Assembly (NCBI RefSeq): GCF_001189295.1
Contig: NZ_CP012159.1
Location: forward strand, 3,794,973 to 3,858,972
DNA: 64,000 nt
Origin: Chondromyces crocatus
Lineage (GTDB): Bacteria > Myxococcota_A > Polyangia > Polyangiales > Polyangiaceae
Reading direction: 5' to 3'
The position numbers and the translations under genes were made by a program. Under the pieces are notes generated by a model. The model worked only from the letters and a program-made list of their open reading frames with translations, ran no database searches and was not told where the DNA came from. Below, one piece after another: positions 45,111-55,429 of the stretch. Position 1 is the first letter of the stretch. The number at the start of each line of letters is the position of its first letter.

Positions 45111-47093
45111 GTGAAAAGGTTGGCTCGGATTCGGACGGGGGTTGCAGCGGCAGCGCTTGCTCTGAGCGCGGCGATGGGAGCGGCCTCGTGCTCCGGCTCC
45201 AAGGGGCAGCTGATGCTCGTCTTCCAGACGGACATGTCGCTCCCCAAGGACATCGACGCGATCCGCCTCCTGGTGACGGTCGAAGGGGCCGTCGTGTTCG
45301 ACGAGACGTACCGGCGGCTCGGCGAGGAAGACAGCATCAAGCTGCCCGCGACGCTCGGGTTCCTGACACCGGACGATCCCTCGCTGCCGCTGCGTCTGCG
45401 GGTCATCGGGAGCCGGGGCAGTGACGAGGGTGTGCAGGTGCTCCGAGAGGTGGTGACCACCGTCCCCGATGGCCGGACCGCCATGTTGCAGGTGCCGATC
45501 CAGTTCCTCTGCTACGGCTCGGCCGAGGTCGAGCGCGACGAGCAGGGGAACGTCAAGCGCGACGCGGATGGCCAGGTGGTGGTGAAGAGTTCCTGCGCGG
45601 AGGGCCAGACGTGCATCGCCGGCTCTTGCGTGGTGGCCGACCTGCCGTCGGATGATTTGCCTGATTTCGTGCGCGCCGAGGTCTTCGGCGGAGGGAGCGG
45701 CGCAGGCGACGGCCTGTGCTTCGACACGCTGAGCTGCTTCGGGCAAGGGGCTGCCACACAGCCGAAATTCATGGCCCTTGCCGATGGCCAGCGGGCCTGT
45801 GTGGCCGATGTCCCCCCCGGGGGCGCTGCGCTGAACGTGGCGCTGAGGACCCAGGGCGGTGGCATCTGTGGGGAGCTTGGCTGCTTCGTTCCGCTCGACG
45901 CTGGCGTCGATGCGGGGTGGAAGTCCATCGAGGGCGATCGTCTCAGGTTGCCGGACGCCGTGTGTGATCGCGCGGAAGCCGGGACGCTGCTCGGCCTCAC
46001 CATCGCTGCGGCGGGGGTGGACACGTGCAGGCAGAAGGGGACCGACCTCCCGACCTGTGGCCCCTGGTCCTCTTCAGGGGTGCAGTACACGCAGGCCGAT
46101 GTCGCGCGCCCGCTGCCGATCGCGCTCGGCCTCACGCACCCGGTCGCGCTGACCGTGGCGCCCAGCGGCATCTACTGGATCGAGTCGGGCAAGTTCGATG
46201 CGAGCGGGGCCTCGGCGGGCGAGGGGGCGGTCAAATCGGTGCCGCTCGGCGGCGGTGAGCCGAAGAGCCTTGCGACGAACCTGGTGGCGCCGCGCGATCT
46301 CGCGGTGGACGAAGCATCGGACCTCGTCTTCTTCACCACGGCGGGAGCTTCGGTCGAGGAAGGGGCCTTGCTCGCGGTGTCGCCTTCCCTGGGCGTCGTG
46401 ACGACCTTGCTGGGAGAGCGCAGGTTGCCGGACGGCATCGCGCGACGCGCTGGTTCGCTGCTGTGGGCGGAGATGTGGGGGGACGAGCTGATGACGATCG
46501 CCACGACGGGCGAGGGGACGAGCCTCACGGTCCAGGGGCAGCCCAGCTCGGTCTCGCCCGGAGCCACGCTCGGCAAGTCACCGCACCGTGTGGAGGCCAC
46601 GGTGGATGTCGCGTGCTGGACCTATCAGGGGACGCTCGCCGTCGGCGATGGCGCCGTGGCATGCCAGCGTGGGACTGCGCCGCCCGAGGTGATCGCGCAG
46701 CAGCAGCTCACGCCGCGCGCCCTCGCCTTCGATGTGGATGCGGATGGCCGCGCCACGGCCGTTTACTGGGCCAGCTTCGACGGCGGGACGATCTCGCGGG
46801 TGGCCATCGACAGCAGCGCTTTCGGGGCGCCGGAGGTGCTCTTCCAGGACCAACCGCTGCCGAGCGGCGTCGCCGTGGATGACGCTCACGTGTACTGGTC
46901 CAACCGGGGAGATGGGACGATCCTGCGCGCTCCGAAGGCGGGAGGGGCTGCCGAAGTGATCGCCAGCGGTCAGCGCCGGCCTGGTGCCATCGCGGTGGAT
47001 GGCGAGGCCATCTACTGGTTGAACGGAGGCTCTCCCGACGCGGAGCCCGGCGTGCCGGCGCGTGACGGGGCGCTGATGAAGCTGCTGAAGTGA
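45111..47093 (+). CDS. Large lipoprotein with beta-propeller repeats
   Basis: 660-residue predicted lipoprotein. GTG 45111 has GGAG 9 nt upstream; TTG 45102, three codons earlier, is possible but directly abuts that site. Signal [18 protein letters not shown] ends in a lipobox. An N-terminal beta domain ([20 protein letters not shown]) is followed by a Cys-rich segment ([12 protein letters not shown]) and a jelly-roll-like part. From about residue 345 to the end there are six or more blades ending in [61 protein letters not shown], a YWTD/NHL-type propeller. Same architecture as the lipoprotein at 29237. Ligand unknown. Confidence 0.88.
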   Translation: MKRLARIRTGVAAAALALSAAMGAASCSGSKGQLMLVFQTDMSLPKDIDAIRLLVTVEGAVVFDETYRRLGEEDSIKLPATLGFLTPDDPSLPLRLRVIGSRGSDEGVQVLREVVTTVPDGRTAMLQVPIQFLCYGSAEVERDEQGNVKRDADGQVVVKSSCAEGQTCIAGSCVVADLPSDDLPDFVRAEVFGGGSGAGDGLCFDTLSCFGQGAATQPKFMALADGQRACVADVPPGGAALNVALRTQGGGICGELGCFVPLDAGVDAGWKSIEGDRLRLPDAVCDRAEAGTLLGLTIAAAGVDTCRQKGTDLPTCGPWSSSGVQYTQADVARPLPIALGLTHPVALTVAPSGIYWIESGKFDASGASAGEGAVKSVPLGGGEPKSLATNLVAPRDLAVDEASDLVFFTTAGASVEEGALLAVSPSLGVVTTLLGERRLPDGIARRAGSLLWAEMWGDELMTIATTGEGTSLTVQGQPSSVSPGATLGKSPHRVEATVDVACWTYQGTLAVGDGAVACQRGTAPPEVIAQQQLTPRALAFDVDADGRATAVYWASFDGGTISRVAIDSSAFGAPEVLFQDQPLPSGVAVDDAHVYWSNRGDGTILRAPKAGGAAEVIASGQRRPGAIAVDGEAIYWLNGGSPDAEPGVPARDGALMKLLK

Positions 47094-47199
47094 TGCGCGG
47101 TCTCTCCGCCCGAGGAGAGGCAGGTTCTGGTGGCCGAATCTGCCCTCGCACGCCACCTTGGGGGTAGCGTTCGAGGCGCAGCTCTTTCAAGGTGGCCGC

Positions 47200-47946
47200 A
47201 TGACCAAGCTCGTCCTCATTCGCCATGGCGAGAGCCTCTGGAACCTGCAGAACCGCTTCACCGGCTGGACCGACGTCGATCTGACCGACAAAGGTCGCGA
47301 AGAAGCCCGCGAAGCGGCCCGGCTGCTCAAGGAAGGCGGCTTCGACTTCGACGTCGCGTACACGTCCGTTCTGAAGCGCGCCATCCGCACCCTGTGGATC
47401 CTCCTCGACAACATGGATCGCATGTGGCTCCCGGTGCACCGGAGCTACCGCTTGAACGAGCGTCACTACGGCTCCCTCCAGGGACTCGACAAGACGGAGA
47501 TGGTCGAGAAGTTCGGCGAGGAGCAGGTGAAGATCTGGCGCCGCAGCTACGCCACGCCGCCTCCGCCGCTCACGGCCGACGACGAACGGCACCCGAGCCG
47601 CGATCCCCGGTACGCTGGCCTTCGTCCCGAGGATCTCCCGCTCTCCGAGGCGCTCAAGGACACGGTCGCGCGCTTCTTGCCGTACTGGCATGAGACCATC
47701 GCGCCCTCGATCAAGGAGGGCAAGCGGGTGCTCATCGTCGCTCACGGCAACAGCCTGCGCGCGCTGATCAAGTACCTGGACGGGATCTCCGACGAGGCCA
47801 TCGTCGGGCTCAACATCCCGACCGGGGTGCCGCTGGTCTACGAGCTGGACGAGAACCTGAAGCCGCAGAAGAACTACTACCTGGGTGACCAGGAGGCTGC
47901 CCGGCAGAAGGCGGAAGCCGTCGCGAACCAGACGCAGAAGCGCTGA
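47200..47946 (+). CDS. gpmA: 2,3-bisphosphoglycerate-dependent phosphoglycerate mutase
   Basis: Interconverts 3- and 2-phosphoglycerate in glycolysis and gluconeogenesis. 248 residues from ATG 47200 (AAGGTGG upstream). The phosphohistidine loop LIRHGES has H9; [55 protein letters not shown] and the second catalytic His in [20 protein letters not shown] are all present, as is the C-terminal tail KNYYLGD. Length is standard for the dPGM class. It stands alone between a lipoprotein gene and the convergent glmM. Confidence 0.97.
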   Translation: MTKLVLIRHGESLWNLQNRFTGWTDVDLTDKGREEAREAARLLKEGGFDFDVAYTSVLKRAIRTLWILLDNMDRMWLPVHRSYRLNERHYGSLQGLDKTEMVEKFGEEQVKIWRRSYATPPPPLTADDERHPSRDPRYAGLRPEDLPLSEALKDTVARFLPYWHETIAPSIKEGKRVLIVAHGNSLRALIKYLDGISDEAIVGLNIPTGVPLVYELDENLKPQKNYYLGDQEAARQKAEAVANQTQKR

Positions 47947-48065
47947 ACCCACGAGGCCGCTGTTCGAGCGGCCGCGGCCTCCCTCTTCGTCCAGCCGCGG
48001 TGCTCCCCAGGCGACCGCGGCTCACCTCGATCCGTCACACCCTCCTCGGGCGACCGCGGCCCTCT

Positions 48066-49493
48066 TCAGCCCGCGGGGGCTGACAGATCGAGCCGCGCGG
48101 CTGCCAGGATGTCCTGTGCGAAGGTGCGGATCTTGTCCGCGTCTTCTCCCTCCACCATCACCCGGAGCTTCGGCTCGGTGCCGCTCCACCGCACCAGCAC
48201 CCGCCCGCGATCGCCAAGCTCCTTCTCCACCCGGACGACGGCGGTCTGCATCTTCACCATGCTTTCCGTCGGCAGCCGCGTCTTGAAGGTCTCGTTCTCC
48301 AGCACCTGCGGCACGCGCTGCATGGCCTGGTTCGCGAGCTCGCTGAGCGGCTTGCCTTCCTCGATCATGATCGCCAGCACCTTGAGCGCGGCGACGATCC
48401 CGTCACCCGTCGTGGCGTGATCCAGGAAGATGAGGTGCCCCGACTGCTCTCCGCCGAAGCAGTACCCTCCAGCGCGCATGGCCTCGACGACGTACCGATC
48501 TCCCACGGCGGTGCGCTCCACGCGCCCGCCATGCGCCTCGAGGGCTCGCTCCAGGCCGAGGTTGCTCATCACCGTGGCCACGAGGGTCCGCTTGGGGAGC
48601 CGCTCGTGGCGCAGCATCTGCAGCGCGCACATCGCCATGATCGCGTCGCCGTCGACCACCTCGCCGCGCTCGTCGACCATGATCACGCGGTCTGCGTCGC
48701 CATCCAGCGCGATGCCCAGCGCTGCCTTCCGCTTCAGGACCTCGTGCTTCACGTGCTCGGGGTGCAGCGCGCCTGCGTCGCGGTTGATGTTGCAGCCGTT
48801 CGGCTTCACGCCGAGGGCCGTCACCGATGCCCCCAGCTCGCTGAAGACGGTCGGCGCGACGCGGTAAGCGGCGCCGTGCGCGGCGTCGACGACCACCTTC
48901 ACTCCGTCCAGGGTCAGGTGGGCCGGGAAGGTGTTCTTGCAGAACACGACGTAGCGGCCGCGCGCGTCGTCGAGCTTCACGGCGCTCCCGATGTGGTTGC
49001 CGACGGCGCGGCCCTCGTCGAGTTCGTCGCTCTCCATGAGGCGCTCGATCTCCGCCTCGTCGGCGTCGGGCAGTTTGAATCCGTTGGGGCCGAAGATCTT
49101 GATCCCGTTGTCGTCGTAGGGGTTGTGGCTCGCGCTGATCACGATGCCGGCGTCCGCGCGCATGCTCTGCGTGAGCTGAGCGACCGCGGGGGTCGGGATG
49201 GGACCGCTCAGCATTACCCTGCCGCCCATCGCGCAGATGCCCGACGCGAGCGCGGTCTCGAGCATGTAGCCGGAGAGGCGGGTGTCCTTGCCCACCACGA
49301 CGCGCACCTGCCGGTTCTTGCTGCGCTTGGCGACGTAGGTGATCGCTCGACCGAGCCGCAGCGCCATCTCGGGCGTCATCGGCGGCACATTGGCCACGCC
49401 GCGCACGCCGTCGGTGCCGAAGAGCTTGCGGAGAGGAGGGGTCGTGGCCGCGGTGGACGCGGCGGGGGAGGTTTTCTTCGTCTGCTTCGCCAC
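48066..49493 (-). CDS. glmM: Phosphoglucosamine mutase
   Basis: Converts glucosamine-6-phosphate to glucosamine-1-phosphate for UDP-GlcNAc and peptidoglycan. 475 residues from GTG 49493 (AGGG 6 nt upstream); TTG 49499 is the alternative. About 20 extra Lys/Thr/Ala residues precede [20 protein letters not shown]. The phosphoserine loop [17 protein letters not shown] has S122, the metal loop is [13 protein letters not shown], the sugar-binding loop [19 protein letters not shown], and the phosphate-binding loop [15 protein letters not shown]. All four hallmarks of the alpha-phosphohexomutase family are intact. The gene follows an SDR gene by 57 bp on the same strand. Confidence 0.97.
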   Translation of the reverse strand: MAKQTKKTSPAASTAATTPPLRKLFGTDGVRGVANVPPMTPEMALRLGRAITYVAKRSKNRQVRVVVGKDTRLSGYMLETALASGICAMGGRVMLSGPIPTPAVAQLTQSMRADAGIVISASHNPYDDNGIKIFGPNGFKLPDADEAEIERLMESDELDEGRAVGNHIGSAVKLDDARGRYVVFCKNTFPAHLTLDGVKVVVDAAHGAAYRVAPTVFSELGASVTALGVKPNGCNINRDAGALHPEHVKHEVLKRKAALGIALDGDADRVIMVDERGEVVDGDAIMAMCALQMLRHERLPKRTLVATVMSNLGLERALEAHGGRVERTAVGDRYVVEAMRAGGYCFGGEQSGHLIFLDHATTGDGIVAALKVLAIMIEEGKPLSELANQAMQRVPQVLENETFKTRLPTESMVKMQTAVVRVEKELGDRGRVLVRWSGTEPKLRVMVEGEDADKIRTFAQDILAAARLDLSAPAG

Positions 49494-49550
49494 GGTCAAC
49501 CCTGGGTTCGTTGGTGGACCGCGATTTCTAGCAGAGCGGATGGAGGCCGA

Positions 49551-50633
49551 CTATCGCGATCGGCTCGCTTCACGGGCCGCTGATGGCGGCGCCTCGTTGT
49601 TGTTTCGCGCTGCGTCGTCCGACAAGCGCACGGCCATCGACCCGGGCAGAGCGCTGTCCACGTCGCGGCCTCGCTGCACGCGCGGAGCTTCTTCGGCGTC
49701 CTGCGGCTCGGACGACGGGAAGAGACTGCCGGCGGCGGCGATCGCGCGCGTGGTGAACCCCGGCGCCATGCCATGCGCCAGGCTGGCCGCGTGGGCGGAG
49801 AGGCCGAGCTTCACCTCCTGCCGCCCATCGAGGGTCGCTCTGACGATGGCGCGCGCGGCGTGGCGCGCGCTCACGCTCACGATGGGCAACGACGCCAGCA
49901 CGCTGAACCACGCGAACTCGGCCTCCGCGTCGCCCCCGAACGTGGCGTTGTAGATGGACCCCGTGCGCATCAGGCCCGGCACGACCGTGGTCACCTTGAT
50001 CCCGCTTCGAGCGAGTTCCACGCACAGACCTTCGGAGAAGCCGGCCATCGCGAACTTCGACGCGGCGTAGCCCACCATGTGCGGGATGGCGACGCGGCCC
50101 CCCACCGAGGTGATGTTCACGATCCTGCCGGCGCTCCCGCGCGCCTTCAGGTGGGGCAGTGCGTGCAGGGTCACGTAGGTCGCGCTCCAGAAGTTCGAGC
50201 GCATGGCCTCCTCGATGCCCTCGACACCGCTCTCCTCGACCGGGGCGACGTGGATGGCGCCGGCGTTGTTCACCAGCACGTCGATGCGCCCGAAAACATC
50301 GACCACACCGTCGACGAAGGCCTCGGCCTCCTCGCGCTCGCCCAGATCGCAGCCGAGCGCGTGGACCTCGATCCCCAGCGTCTCCAGGTGCGTGCGCGCC
50401 CTGGAAAGTGCGTCGGCGTCGCGGCCGCAGATGGCGATACGGGCCCCTGCGCGGCCGAACTCTTCGGCCATGAGCAGCCCGAGGCCACGTGAGCCGCCCG
50501 TGATCACCACCACCCGACCACGCAGGTCGAGCCGCCTTCGACGGGCGAGGAGGTTCCGGGCCAGAGCGACCGAGGCCAAGCTCGCTCCGATGAGCGTGAG
50601 AATGCGGGCTGAACGCCTTGAGACCCTGAGCAT
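49551..50633 (-). CDS. Membrane-anchored short-chain dehydrogenase/reductase
   Basis: 360-residue SDR using NAD(P)H. An N-terminal hydrophobic segment (ILTLIGASLASVALARNLLA) precedes RRRRLDLRG and would anchor it in the inner membrane. The Rossmann motif TGGSRGLG, NNAG, and the catalytic set S (NITSVGG), Y and K (YAASKFAM) are present. Residues beyond about 285 extend past the normal SDR end and become disordered (many Glu, Arg, Asn near the C-terminus). Substrate cannot be read from sequence; the shape (N-terminal helix plus long tail) is common among myxobacterial SDRs. It lies 116 bp after folC and 57 bp before glmM. Confidence 0.92.
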   Translation of the reverse strand: MLRVSRRSARILTLIGASLASVALARNLLARRRRLDLRGRVVVITGGSRGLGLLMAEEFGRAGARIAICGRDADALSRARTHLETLGIEVHALGCDLGEREEAEAFVDGVVDVFGRIDVLVNNAGAIHVAPVEESGVEGIEEAMRSNFWSATYVTLHALPHLKARGSAGRIVNITSVGGRVAIPHMVGYAASKFAMAGFSEGLCVELARSGIKVTTVVPGLMRTGSIYNATFGGDAEAEFAWFSVLASLPIVSVSARHAARAIVRATLDGRQEVKLGLSAHAASLAHGMAPGFTTRAIAAAGSLFPSSEPQDAEEAPRVQRGRDVDSALPGSMAVRLSDDAARNNNEAPPSAAREASRSR

Positions 50634-50749
50634 GCCCCGGACGAGGCACGGTGTAGGCCAGCACGGTCGGGCGCGCGATGCTCACCTCGGTGCCGGAGGG
50701 GGGGCTGGAGGACGGCAGAGGGGCGAGCGCGTCGACGGGAGGTGGCGGA

Positions 50750-52042
50750 TCAGAGGGCGATCGCGGGGTCTGGCTCGAAGCCCAGGATCGAGGCCCGCAG
50801 GGCGCCCACGAGGTAGATGGATCCTGCGATGAGGCACAGCCCGCCCGGGGGCGTCATGGCGAGGGCGCGTGCGAGCGCGGCCTTGGGTTCGGGCTCGGTC
50901 TCGCCGGAAGCGATGGCCACGAGCGAAGCGAGCGGCGCCGGGGATCGCCCCTGAGGTGCGGTGTAGACCCGTCGTGCAGCGAGCGGTGCGAGCAGGCGCA
51001 GCATCTCGGGCCACGCCTTGTCTTCGAGGGCGCCGAACAGGAGCGTCACCTGCTCGGGCTCGATGGCTTCCTCGGCGAGCGCCGTGGCGAGCGCAGCAGC
51101 GCCGTGGGGGTTGTGCGCGCAGTCGAGCAGCACCTGCACGCCGGAGGCGTCGAGGCGTTCCATGCGCCCGGGCCACTTCACCCCTTCGAGCGCGTCTGGC
51201 AAGGCCGTCGCGATGGCGGGCCAGCGCTCCGCGAGGTGCATGCCGATGCCACAGGCCACGGCCGCGTTGTCGGCCTGGTAGGCGCCCGCGAGGCCCAGCT
51301 TCGCTTCGATGGCGAGCCCACGAGGGCCTTCGACGCGCACCTGTCGCCCCGAGCGCGCGACCACGAGTTCGCCTCCCTCACCCGGGTGACGCACGCGCCA
51401 GACGGAGCCAGCGCCCACGGCGCGCGCCTGGTCGAGGATCGCGGCCTCCGCTGAGGTGTCGAGCGGGCCGAGCACCACCGGCGCACCTGGCTTGAGGATG
51501 CCGGCTTTCTCACGCGCGATCTCGGGCAGGGTGCTTCCGAGGATCTGGGTATGCTCGAGCGCGATCGACGTGATCGCCGTGCAGAGGGGCGCTTCCACCA
51601 CGTTGGTGGCGTCGAGGCGGCCCCCGAGGCCGACCTCCAGCACGGCGAGTTCGACCCCGGCTTCGTGGAAGGCAACGAACGCCGCCACCGTCATCGCCTC
51701 GAAGAAGGTCAGCTCCAGAGGGACCCGCGTGAGCGCGGCTTCGAGGGCCGACGCCAGGGCGGCGTCGCCGATCGGCGCGCCGTCGATCCGGATCCGCTCG
51801 GCGAACCGCGACAGGTGAGGGGAGGTGTAGAGCCCGGTCCGCAGGCCCGCACGTCGCGCGGCCTCTTCGACCATCGCGCACACGCTGCCTTTGCCGTTCG
51901 ACCCGGCGACGTGCACGCATGCGAGCGCGCGATGTGGTGCGCCGAGGGCGGCGAGCGAGTCCTGCATCCGGTCGAGCCCCAGCTCCATCCCACGGCGTGT
52001 GCGGCCCTGGAGCTCGACGAGCATCTCGGAGAGGCGGTTCAC
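50750..52042 (-). CDS. folC: Dihydrofolate/folylpolyglutamate synthase
   Basis: ATP-dependent ligase adding glutamate to dihydropteroate or tetrahydrofolate. 430 residues. GTG 52042 overlaps the accD stop (GTGA, 52039-52042), which fixes the start. P-loop VHVAGSNGKGSVCAM, TSPHLSRFAERIRIDG, FFEAMTVAAFVAFHEAGVEL, LEVGLGGRLDATNVV, SIALEHTQILGSTLPEIARE-KAGI, and the Mur-ligase C-terminal domain (LLDCAHNPHGAAALATAL, LLFGALEDKAWPEML) are all present. accD-folC adjacency is common in bacteria. The window shows no other folate gene. Confidence 0.96.
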   Translation of the reverse strand: MNRLSEMLVELQGRTRRGMELGLDRMQDSLAALGAPHRALACVHVAGSNGKGSVCAMVEEAARRAGLRTGLYTSPHLSRFAERIRIDGAPIGDAALASALEAALTRVPLELTFFEAMTVAAFVAFHEAGVELAVLEVGLGGRLDATNVVEAPLCTAITSIALEHTQILGSTLPEIAREKAGILKPGAPVVLGPLDTSAEAAILDQARAVGAGSVWRVRHPGEGGELVVARSGRQVRVEGPRGLAIEAKLGLAGAYQADNAAVACGIGMHLAERWPAIATALPDALEGVKWPGRMERLDASGVQVLLDCAHNPHGAAALATALAEEAIEPEQVTLLFGALEDKAWPEMLRLLAPLAARRVYTAPQGRSPAPLASLVAIASGETEPEPKAALARALAMTPPGGLCLIAGSIYLVGALRASILGFEPDPAIAL

Positions 52043-52896
52043 CCCCTCGGCCGCGCTCCCGCGAGCAGGTGTCCGAGCATTGCCGAGAGCTGATCGCGCA
52101 GCTCGTGCCGGGAAACGATCACGTCGACCATGCCGTGGTCGACGAGGAACTCCGAGCGCTGGAACCCCTGGGGGAGCGTCTGCCGGATCGTGTTCTCGAT
52201 GACCCGCGGCCCCGCGAACCCGATGAGCGCCCTGGGCTCTGCGAGGTTCACGTCCCCGAGGAAGGCGAAGCTCGCTGCAACGCCTCCGGTGGTCGGGTGG
52301 CGCAGCACGGACAGGAACGGCAGGCGCTTCTTGCGGAAGCGTTCCAGCGCCGCGACGCACTTGGCCATCTGCATCAGCGACAGGATTCCCTCCTGCATGC
52401 GAGCGCCGCCCGAAGCGGAGAGGAGCACCACGGGCAGCTCTTCTTCCCCTGCGCGCTCGAACAGGCGGGTGATCTTCTCACCGACCACCGAGCCCATGCT
52501 GCCGCCCATGAAGTCGAAGATGAAGGCTCCATAGCCGATGGGGCGCCCGGCCATGCGCGCTCGCCCGATCTCGATGGCCTCGCCGGCGCCGCTCTTTCGC
52601 TGCGCGACGCTCACGCGATCCTTGTAGGCCTTGCCGTCGCTGAACCGGAGCGGATCGGTCGGCATGAGGTGTGCGTCCCAGGCCGTGAGTTCGCCTCCGT
52701 CGAGCAAGAGCTTCCGCCAGCCGGCGGCGTCGAGCCGATGGTGATGCCCGCACTCGGGGCACACCTCGAACTTGGCCGCCAGCGCTGCGGCGTCGAGCGT
52801 CTGCCCGCAGCCGTCGCACCGGCGGAAGACGCCAGCGCCCAGGGAGCGCTTCTCGCTCGCGTCGAAGGAGGGAGGGTTCTTGTCGGGCCAGCCCAT
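52039..52896 (-). CDS. accD: Acetyl-CoA carboxylase carboxyltransferase subunit beta
   Basis: Beta half of the carboxyltransferase making malonyl-CoA for fatty acids. 285 residues from ATG 52896 (GGAG 6 nt upstream; a GTG at 52917 would overlap the previous gene). The N-terminal zinc ribbon has C27-x2-C30 and C46-x2-C49 (RRCDGCGQ, CPECGHHH). The crotonase core shows LLSASGGARMQEGILSLMQM, HPTTGGVAASFAFLGDVNLA, EPRALIGFAGPRVIENTIRQ and LPQGFQRSEFLVDHGMVDVI. accA is not in the window. It sits between scoB (13-nt gap) and folC (4-nt overlap), so the four genes are probably one transcript. Confidence 0.96.
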   Translation of the reverse strand: MGWPDKNPPSFDASEKRSLGAGVFRRCDGCGQTLDAAALAAKFEVCPECGHHHRLDAAGWRKLLLDGGELTAWDAHLMPTDPLRFSDGKAYKDRVSVAQRKSGAGEAIEIGRARMAGRPIGYGAFIFDFMGGSMGSVVGEKITRLFERAGEEELPVVLLSASGGARMQEGILSLMQMAKCVAALERFRKKRLPFLSVLRHPTTGGVAASFAFLGDVNLAEPRALIGFAGPRVIENTIRQTLPQGFQRSEFLVDHGMVDVIVSRHELRDQLSAMLGHLLAGARPRG

Positions 52897-52909
52897 GCGT
52901 ACTCCAGGG

Positions 52910-53572
52910 TCAAACACTGAAGCGCATCTCGGTGAGGTCAGGGGGCACCTTGACCGTGGGCTCGGTGCGCTCCTGCACGTCCCGCGCGCTCACACCAGGG
53001 GCCAGCTCCTTGAGGATGAGGCCCTCGGGCGTCACGTCGAGCACGGCGAGGTCGGTGATGATGCGGTGGACCACCCCGCGCCCGGTCAGCGGGAGCTGGC
53101 ACTCCTTCAGGATCTTCGGTGCGCCGCTCTTGGCAGCGTGATCCATGATCACCACCACCCGCTTTGCGCTCACGACGAGATCCATCGCCCCGCCCATCCC
53201 CTTCACCATCTTGCCGGGGATCATCCAGTTGGCGAGGTCGCCCTTCTCGGAGACCTCCATCGCCCCCAGGATGGCGAGGTCGATGTGCCCTCCGCGGATC
53301 ATCCCGAACGAGTCGGCGCTGGTGAAGATCGACGAGCCGGGCAACATGGTCACCGTCTCCTTCCCCGCGTTGATGAGGTCCGCGTCCTCCTGCCCGGCGA
53401 CGGGGTAAGGCCCGATGCCGAGCAAACCGTTCTCGCTCTGGAGCACCACCTCCATCCCGGTGGGGATGTAGTTGGCGACGAGCGTCGGCATGCCGATGCC
53501 GAGGTTGACGTAGTAGCCGTCCCGGAGCTCCAGGGCGGCGCGCTGTGCGATCTGCTCACGTGTCAGTCCCAT
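52910..53572 (-). CDS. scoB: 3-oxoacid CoA-transferase subunit B
   Basis: Transfers CoA from succinyl-CoA to acetoacetate or another 3-oxoacid, feeding ketone bodies into acetyl-CoA. 220 residues from ATG 53572. The catalytic glutamate is E47 in [16 protein letters not shown]. Other family landmarks: [95 protein letters not shown]. It follows scoA by 11 nt. Related butyrate-acetoacetate CoA-transferase cannot be excluded from sequence alone. Confidence 0.95.
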   Translation of the reverse strand: MGLTREQIAQRAALELRDGYYVNLGIGMPTLVANYIPTGMEVVLQSENGLLGIGPYPVAGQEDADLINAGKETVTMLPGSSIFTSADSFGMIRGGHIDLAILGAMEVSEKGDLANWMIPGKMVKGMGGAMDLVVSAKRVVVIMDHAAKSGAPKILKECQLPLTGRGVVHRIITDLAVLDVTPEGLILKELAPGVSARDVQERTEPTVKVPPDLTEMRFSV

Positions 53573-53583
53573 CGTCGTCCCCG

Positions 53584-54333
53584 TCAGGCTTTCTGGACCG
53601 TGCGCCGCTCGATCCGCTTCTCGTATCCCTCGCCTTGGACGACGCGGTGCACGAAGATCCCGGGCGTGTGGATGTGGTTCGGGTCCAGCGAGCCGACCGG
53701 GACCAGCTCCTCGACCTCGGCGATCGTCACGCGCCCCGCCGTCGCCATCATCGGGTTGAAGTTCATCGCGGTGTGCCGGTAGACGAGGTTGCCGTAGCGA
53801 TCCCCCTTCCACGCCTTGACGATGGCGAAGTCGCCGGTGATGGCGGGCTCCAGCACGTACTCACGGCCGTCGAAGGTGCGGGTTTCCTTCTTCTCCGAGT
53901 ACTGCTTCACCGACCCGTCGGCGTCGTACAGCACGGGGAGGCCCCCCTCGCTGATCGCCGTCCCGGCGCCCGTCGGTGTGTAAAACGCGGGGATCCCGGC
54001 GCCACCTGCGCGGATGCGTTCCGCGAGCGTCCCCTGGGGCGTCAGTTCCACCTCGAGCTCCCCGGTGAGGTACTGGCGCTCGAACTCCTTGTTCTCGCCC
54101 ACGTACGACGAGATCATCTTCCGGATCTGCCGGTTGCGCAGGAGGATGCCCAGCCCGAAGTCGTCGACGCCGCAGTTGTTCGAGACCACCACGAGGTTGC
54201 TCGTGCCGAGCTCGCGCAGCGCGCGGATGCAGTTCTCCGGGATCCCGCACAGCCCGAACCCGCCCGCCAGGATCGTCGCGCCAGCGGGGATGTCCCGCAC
54301 TGCGTCGATGGCGCTCTTGTAGACCTTGTCCAT
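53584..54333 (-). CDS. scoA: 3-oxoacid CoA-transferase subunit A
   Basis: Partner of ScoB, 249 residues from ATG 54333. [94 protein letters not shown] and [20 protein letters not shown] match the family throughout. It heads the scoA-scoB-accD-folC run, and starts 154 bp from the divergent exonuclease gene, so its promoter lies in 54334-54487, where no clear hexamers were seen. Confidence 0.95.
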   Translation of the reverse strand: MDKVYKSAIDAVRDIPAGATILAGGFGLCGIPENCIRALRELGTSNLVVVSNNCGVDDFGLGILLRNRQIRKMISSYVGENKEFERQYLTGELEVELTPQGTLAERIRAGGAGIPAFYTPTGAGTAISEGGLPVLYDADGSVKQYSEKKETRTFDGREYVLEPAITGDFAIVKAWKGDRYGNLVYRHTAMNFNPMMATAGRVTIAEVEELVPVGSLDPNHIHTPGIFVHRVVQGEGYEKRIERRTVQKA

Positions 54334-54487
54334 ACGGACCGGGAGAGGTAGCGCATCTCGACCCCAGGCAAAAGGCCGGCTTTTTGCCGCGCCGCGGCGC
54401 GACGGGCTATTCCTGCGCAGGCCCGGTGGGGACGAGGCCCGTACGAGGACCCACCCCCACAGGCGACCGTTCGAACCGGAGATCCCG

Positions 54488-55426
54488 ATGGCCGAGCTCC
54501 CCCTTCCTGGCGCCGATGACGCGGTCTACCTGCTGGACATCGCGGGCTGGGTTCATCGTGCCTTCCACGCGATGCCGCCGCTCCAGTCTCCCCGTGGCGA
54601 GCCCATCGGCGCCGTCAGCGGCGTCGCTGGCATGCTCGTCAGGTTGCTGGTCGAGCGTCGCCCCGGTTACCTCGCGGCTGCGCTCGATCCCCTCGCGCCC
54701 TCGTTCCGGCAGGCCCTCTTCCCTGCGTACAAAGCGAGCCGACCTCCTCGTCACCCCGACCTCGATCCGCAGTTTCCCCTGGTGCGGCAGCTTCTCGACG
54801 CGCACTGCATCCCCGTGTTCATGGCCGAGGGCTTCGAGGCCGACGATCTGCTCGCCGCGGCCACCACACGCCTGCGCGCGGCCGGGCTCCGCGTGGTCAT
54901 CGTCACGCATGACAAGGACCTCTGCCAGCTCGTGGGAGATGGGGTCGTGATCTGGGATGGCCGGGATCGCGTCACGGGGCCGGAGGAAGTCCGCGCTCGC
55001 TGGGGCGTGGGACCCGAGCTGCTCGGTGATCTGCTCGCCCTGTCCGGCGACGCTTCCGACGGCGTGCCAGGCATCCCGGGCGTCGGGGCGAAGACGGCCG
55101 CCGAGCTGCTGCAGAAGCGCGGCTCGCTGGAGACGGTCCTGCACAAGGCGGACTGGGAGTCCTCGCGCACCTTGCGAGCAAAGCTTCGCCGTCACGCCGA
55201 GGAAGCGCGGCTCAGCCGGCGCCTCGTCGCGCTCCGGGACGACGCTCCCCTGGAGCTGAGCTTCGACGCGCTCCGGGTCGGCTGGGGGGATCCGGGACCC
55301 ATTCGCGACTTCTATGAAGCGCTGGGCCTCACCCGGCTCGCCGCCGAGGTGGAGCCGCTCGACAAGCTGCCGGTTCCCCCTGCGCTCCTCGCGCGCCTCG
55401 ACGCGGCGCCGGTGAACGACGCGTGA
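54488..55426 (+). CDS. Stand-alone 5'-3' exonuclease (Pol I N-terminal-type)
   Basis: 312-residue FEN-family nuclease matching the 5'-nuclease domain of DNA polymerase I but without a polymerase domain. GGAG lies 7 nt before ATG 54488. Conserved acidic metal sites are visible in [56 protein letters not shown] and [20 protein letters not shown]. The helix-hairpin-helix DNA-binding part is [26 protein letters not shown]. Likely removes RNA primers or flaps. The full-length Pol I gene is not in the window, so this may be an additional nuclease. It is divergent from scoA and converges on the next gene with only 3 bp between stops. Confidence 0.92.
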   Translation: MAELPLPGADDAVYLLDIAGWVHRAFHAMPPLQSPRGEPIGAVSGVAGMLVRLLVERRPGYLAAALDPLAPSFRQALFPAYKASRPPRHPDLDPQFPLVRQLLDAHCIPVFMAEGFEADDLLAAATTRLRAAGLRVVIVTHDKDLCQLVGDGVVIWDGRDRVTGPEEVRARWGVGPELLGDLLALSGDASDGVPGIPGVGAKTAAELLQKRGSLETVLHKADWESSRTLRAKLRRHAEEARLSRRLVALRDDAPLELSFDALRVGWGDPGPIRDFYEALGLTRLAAEVEPLDKLPVPPALLARLDAAPVNDA

Positions 55427-55429
55427 ACA

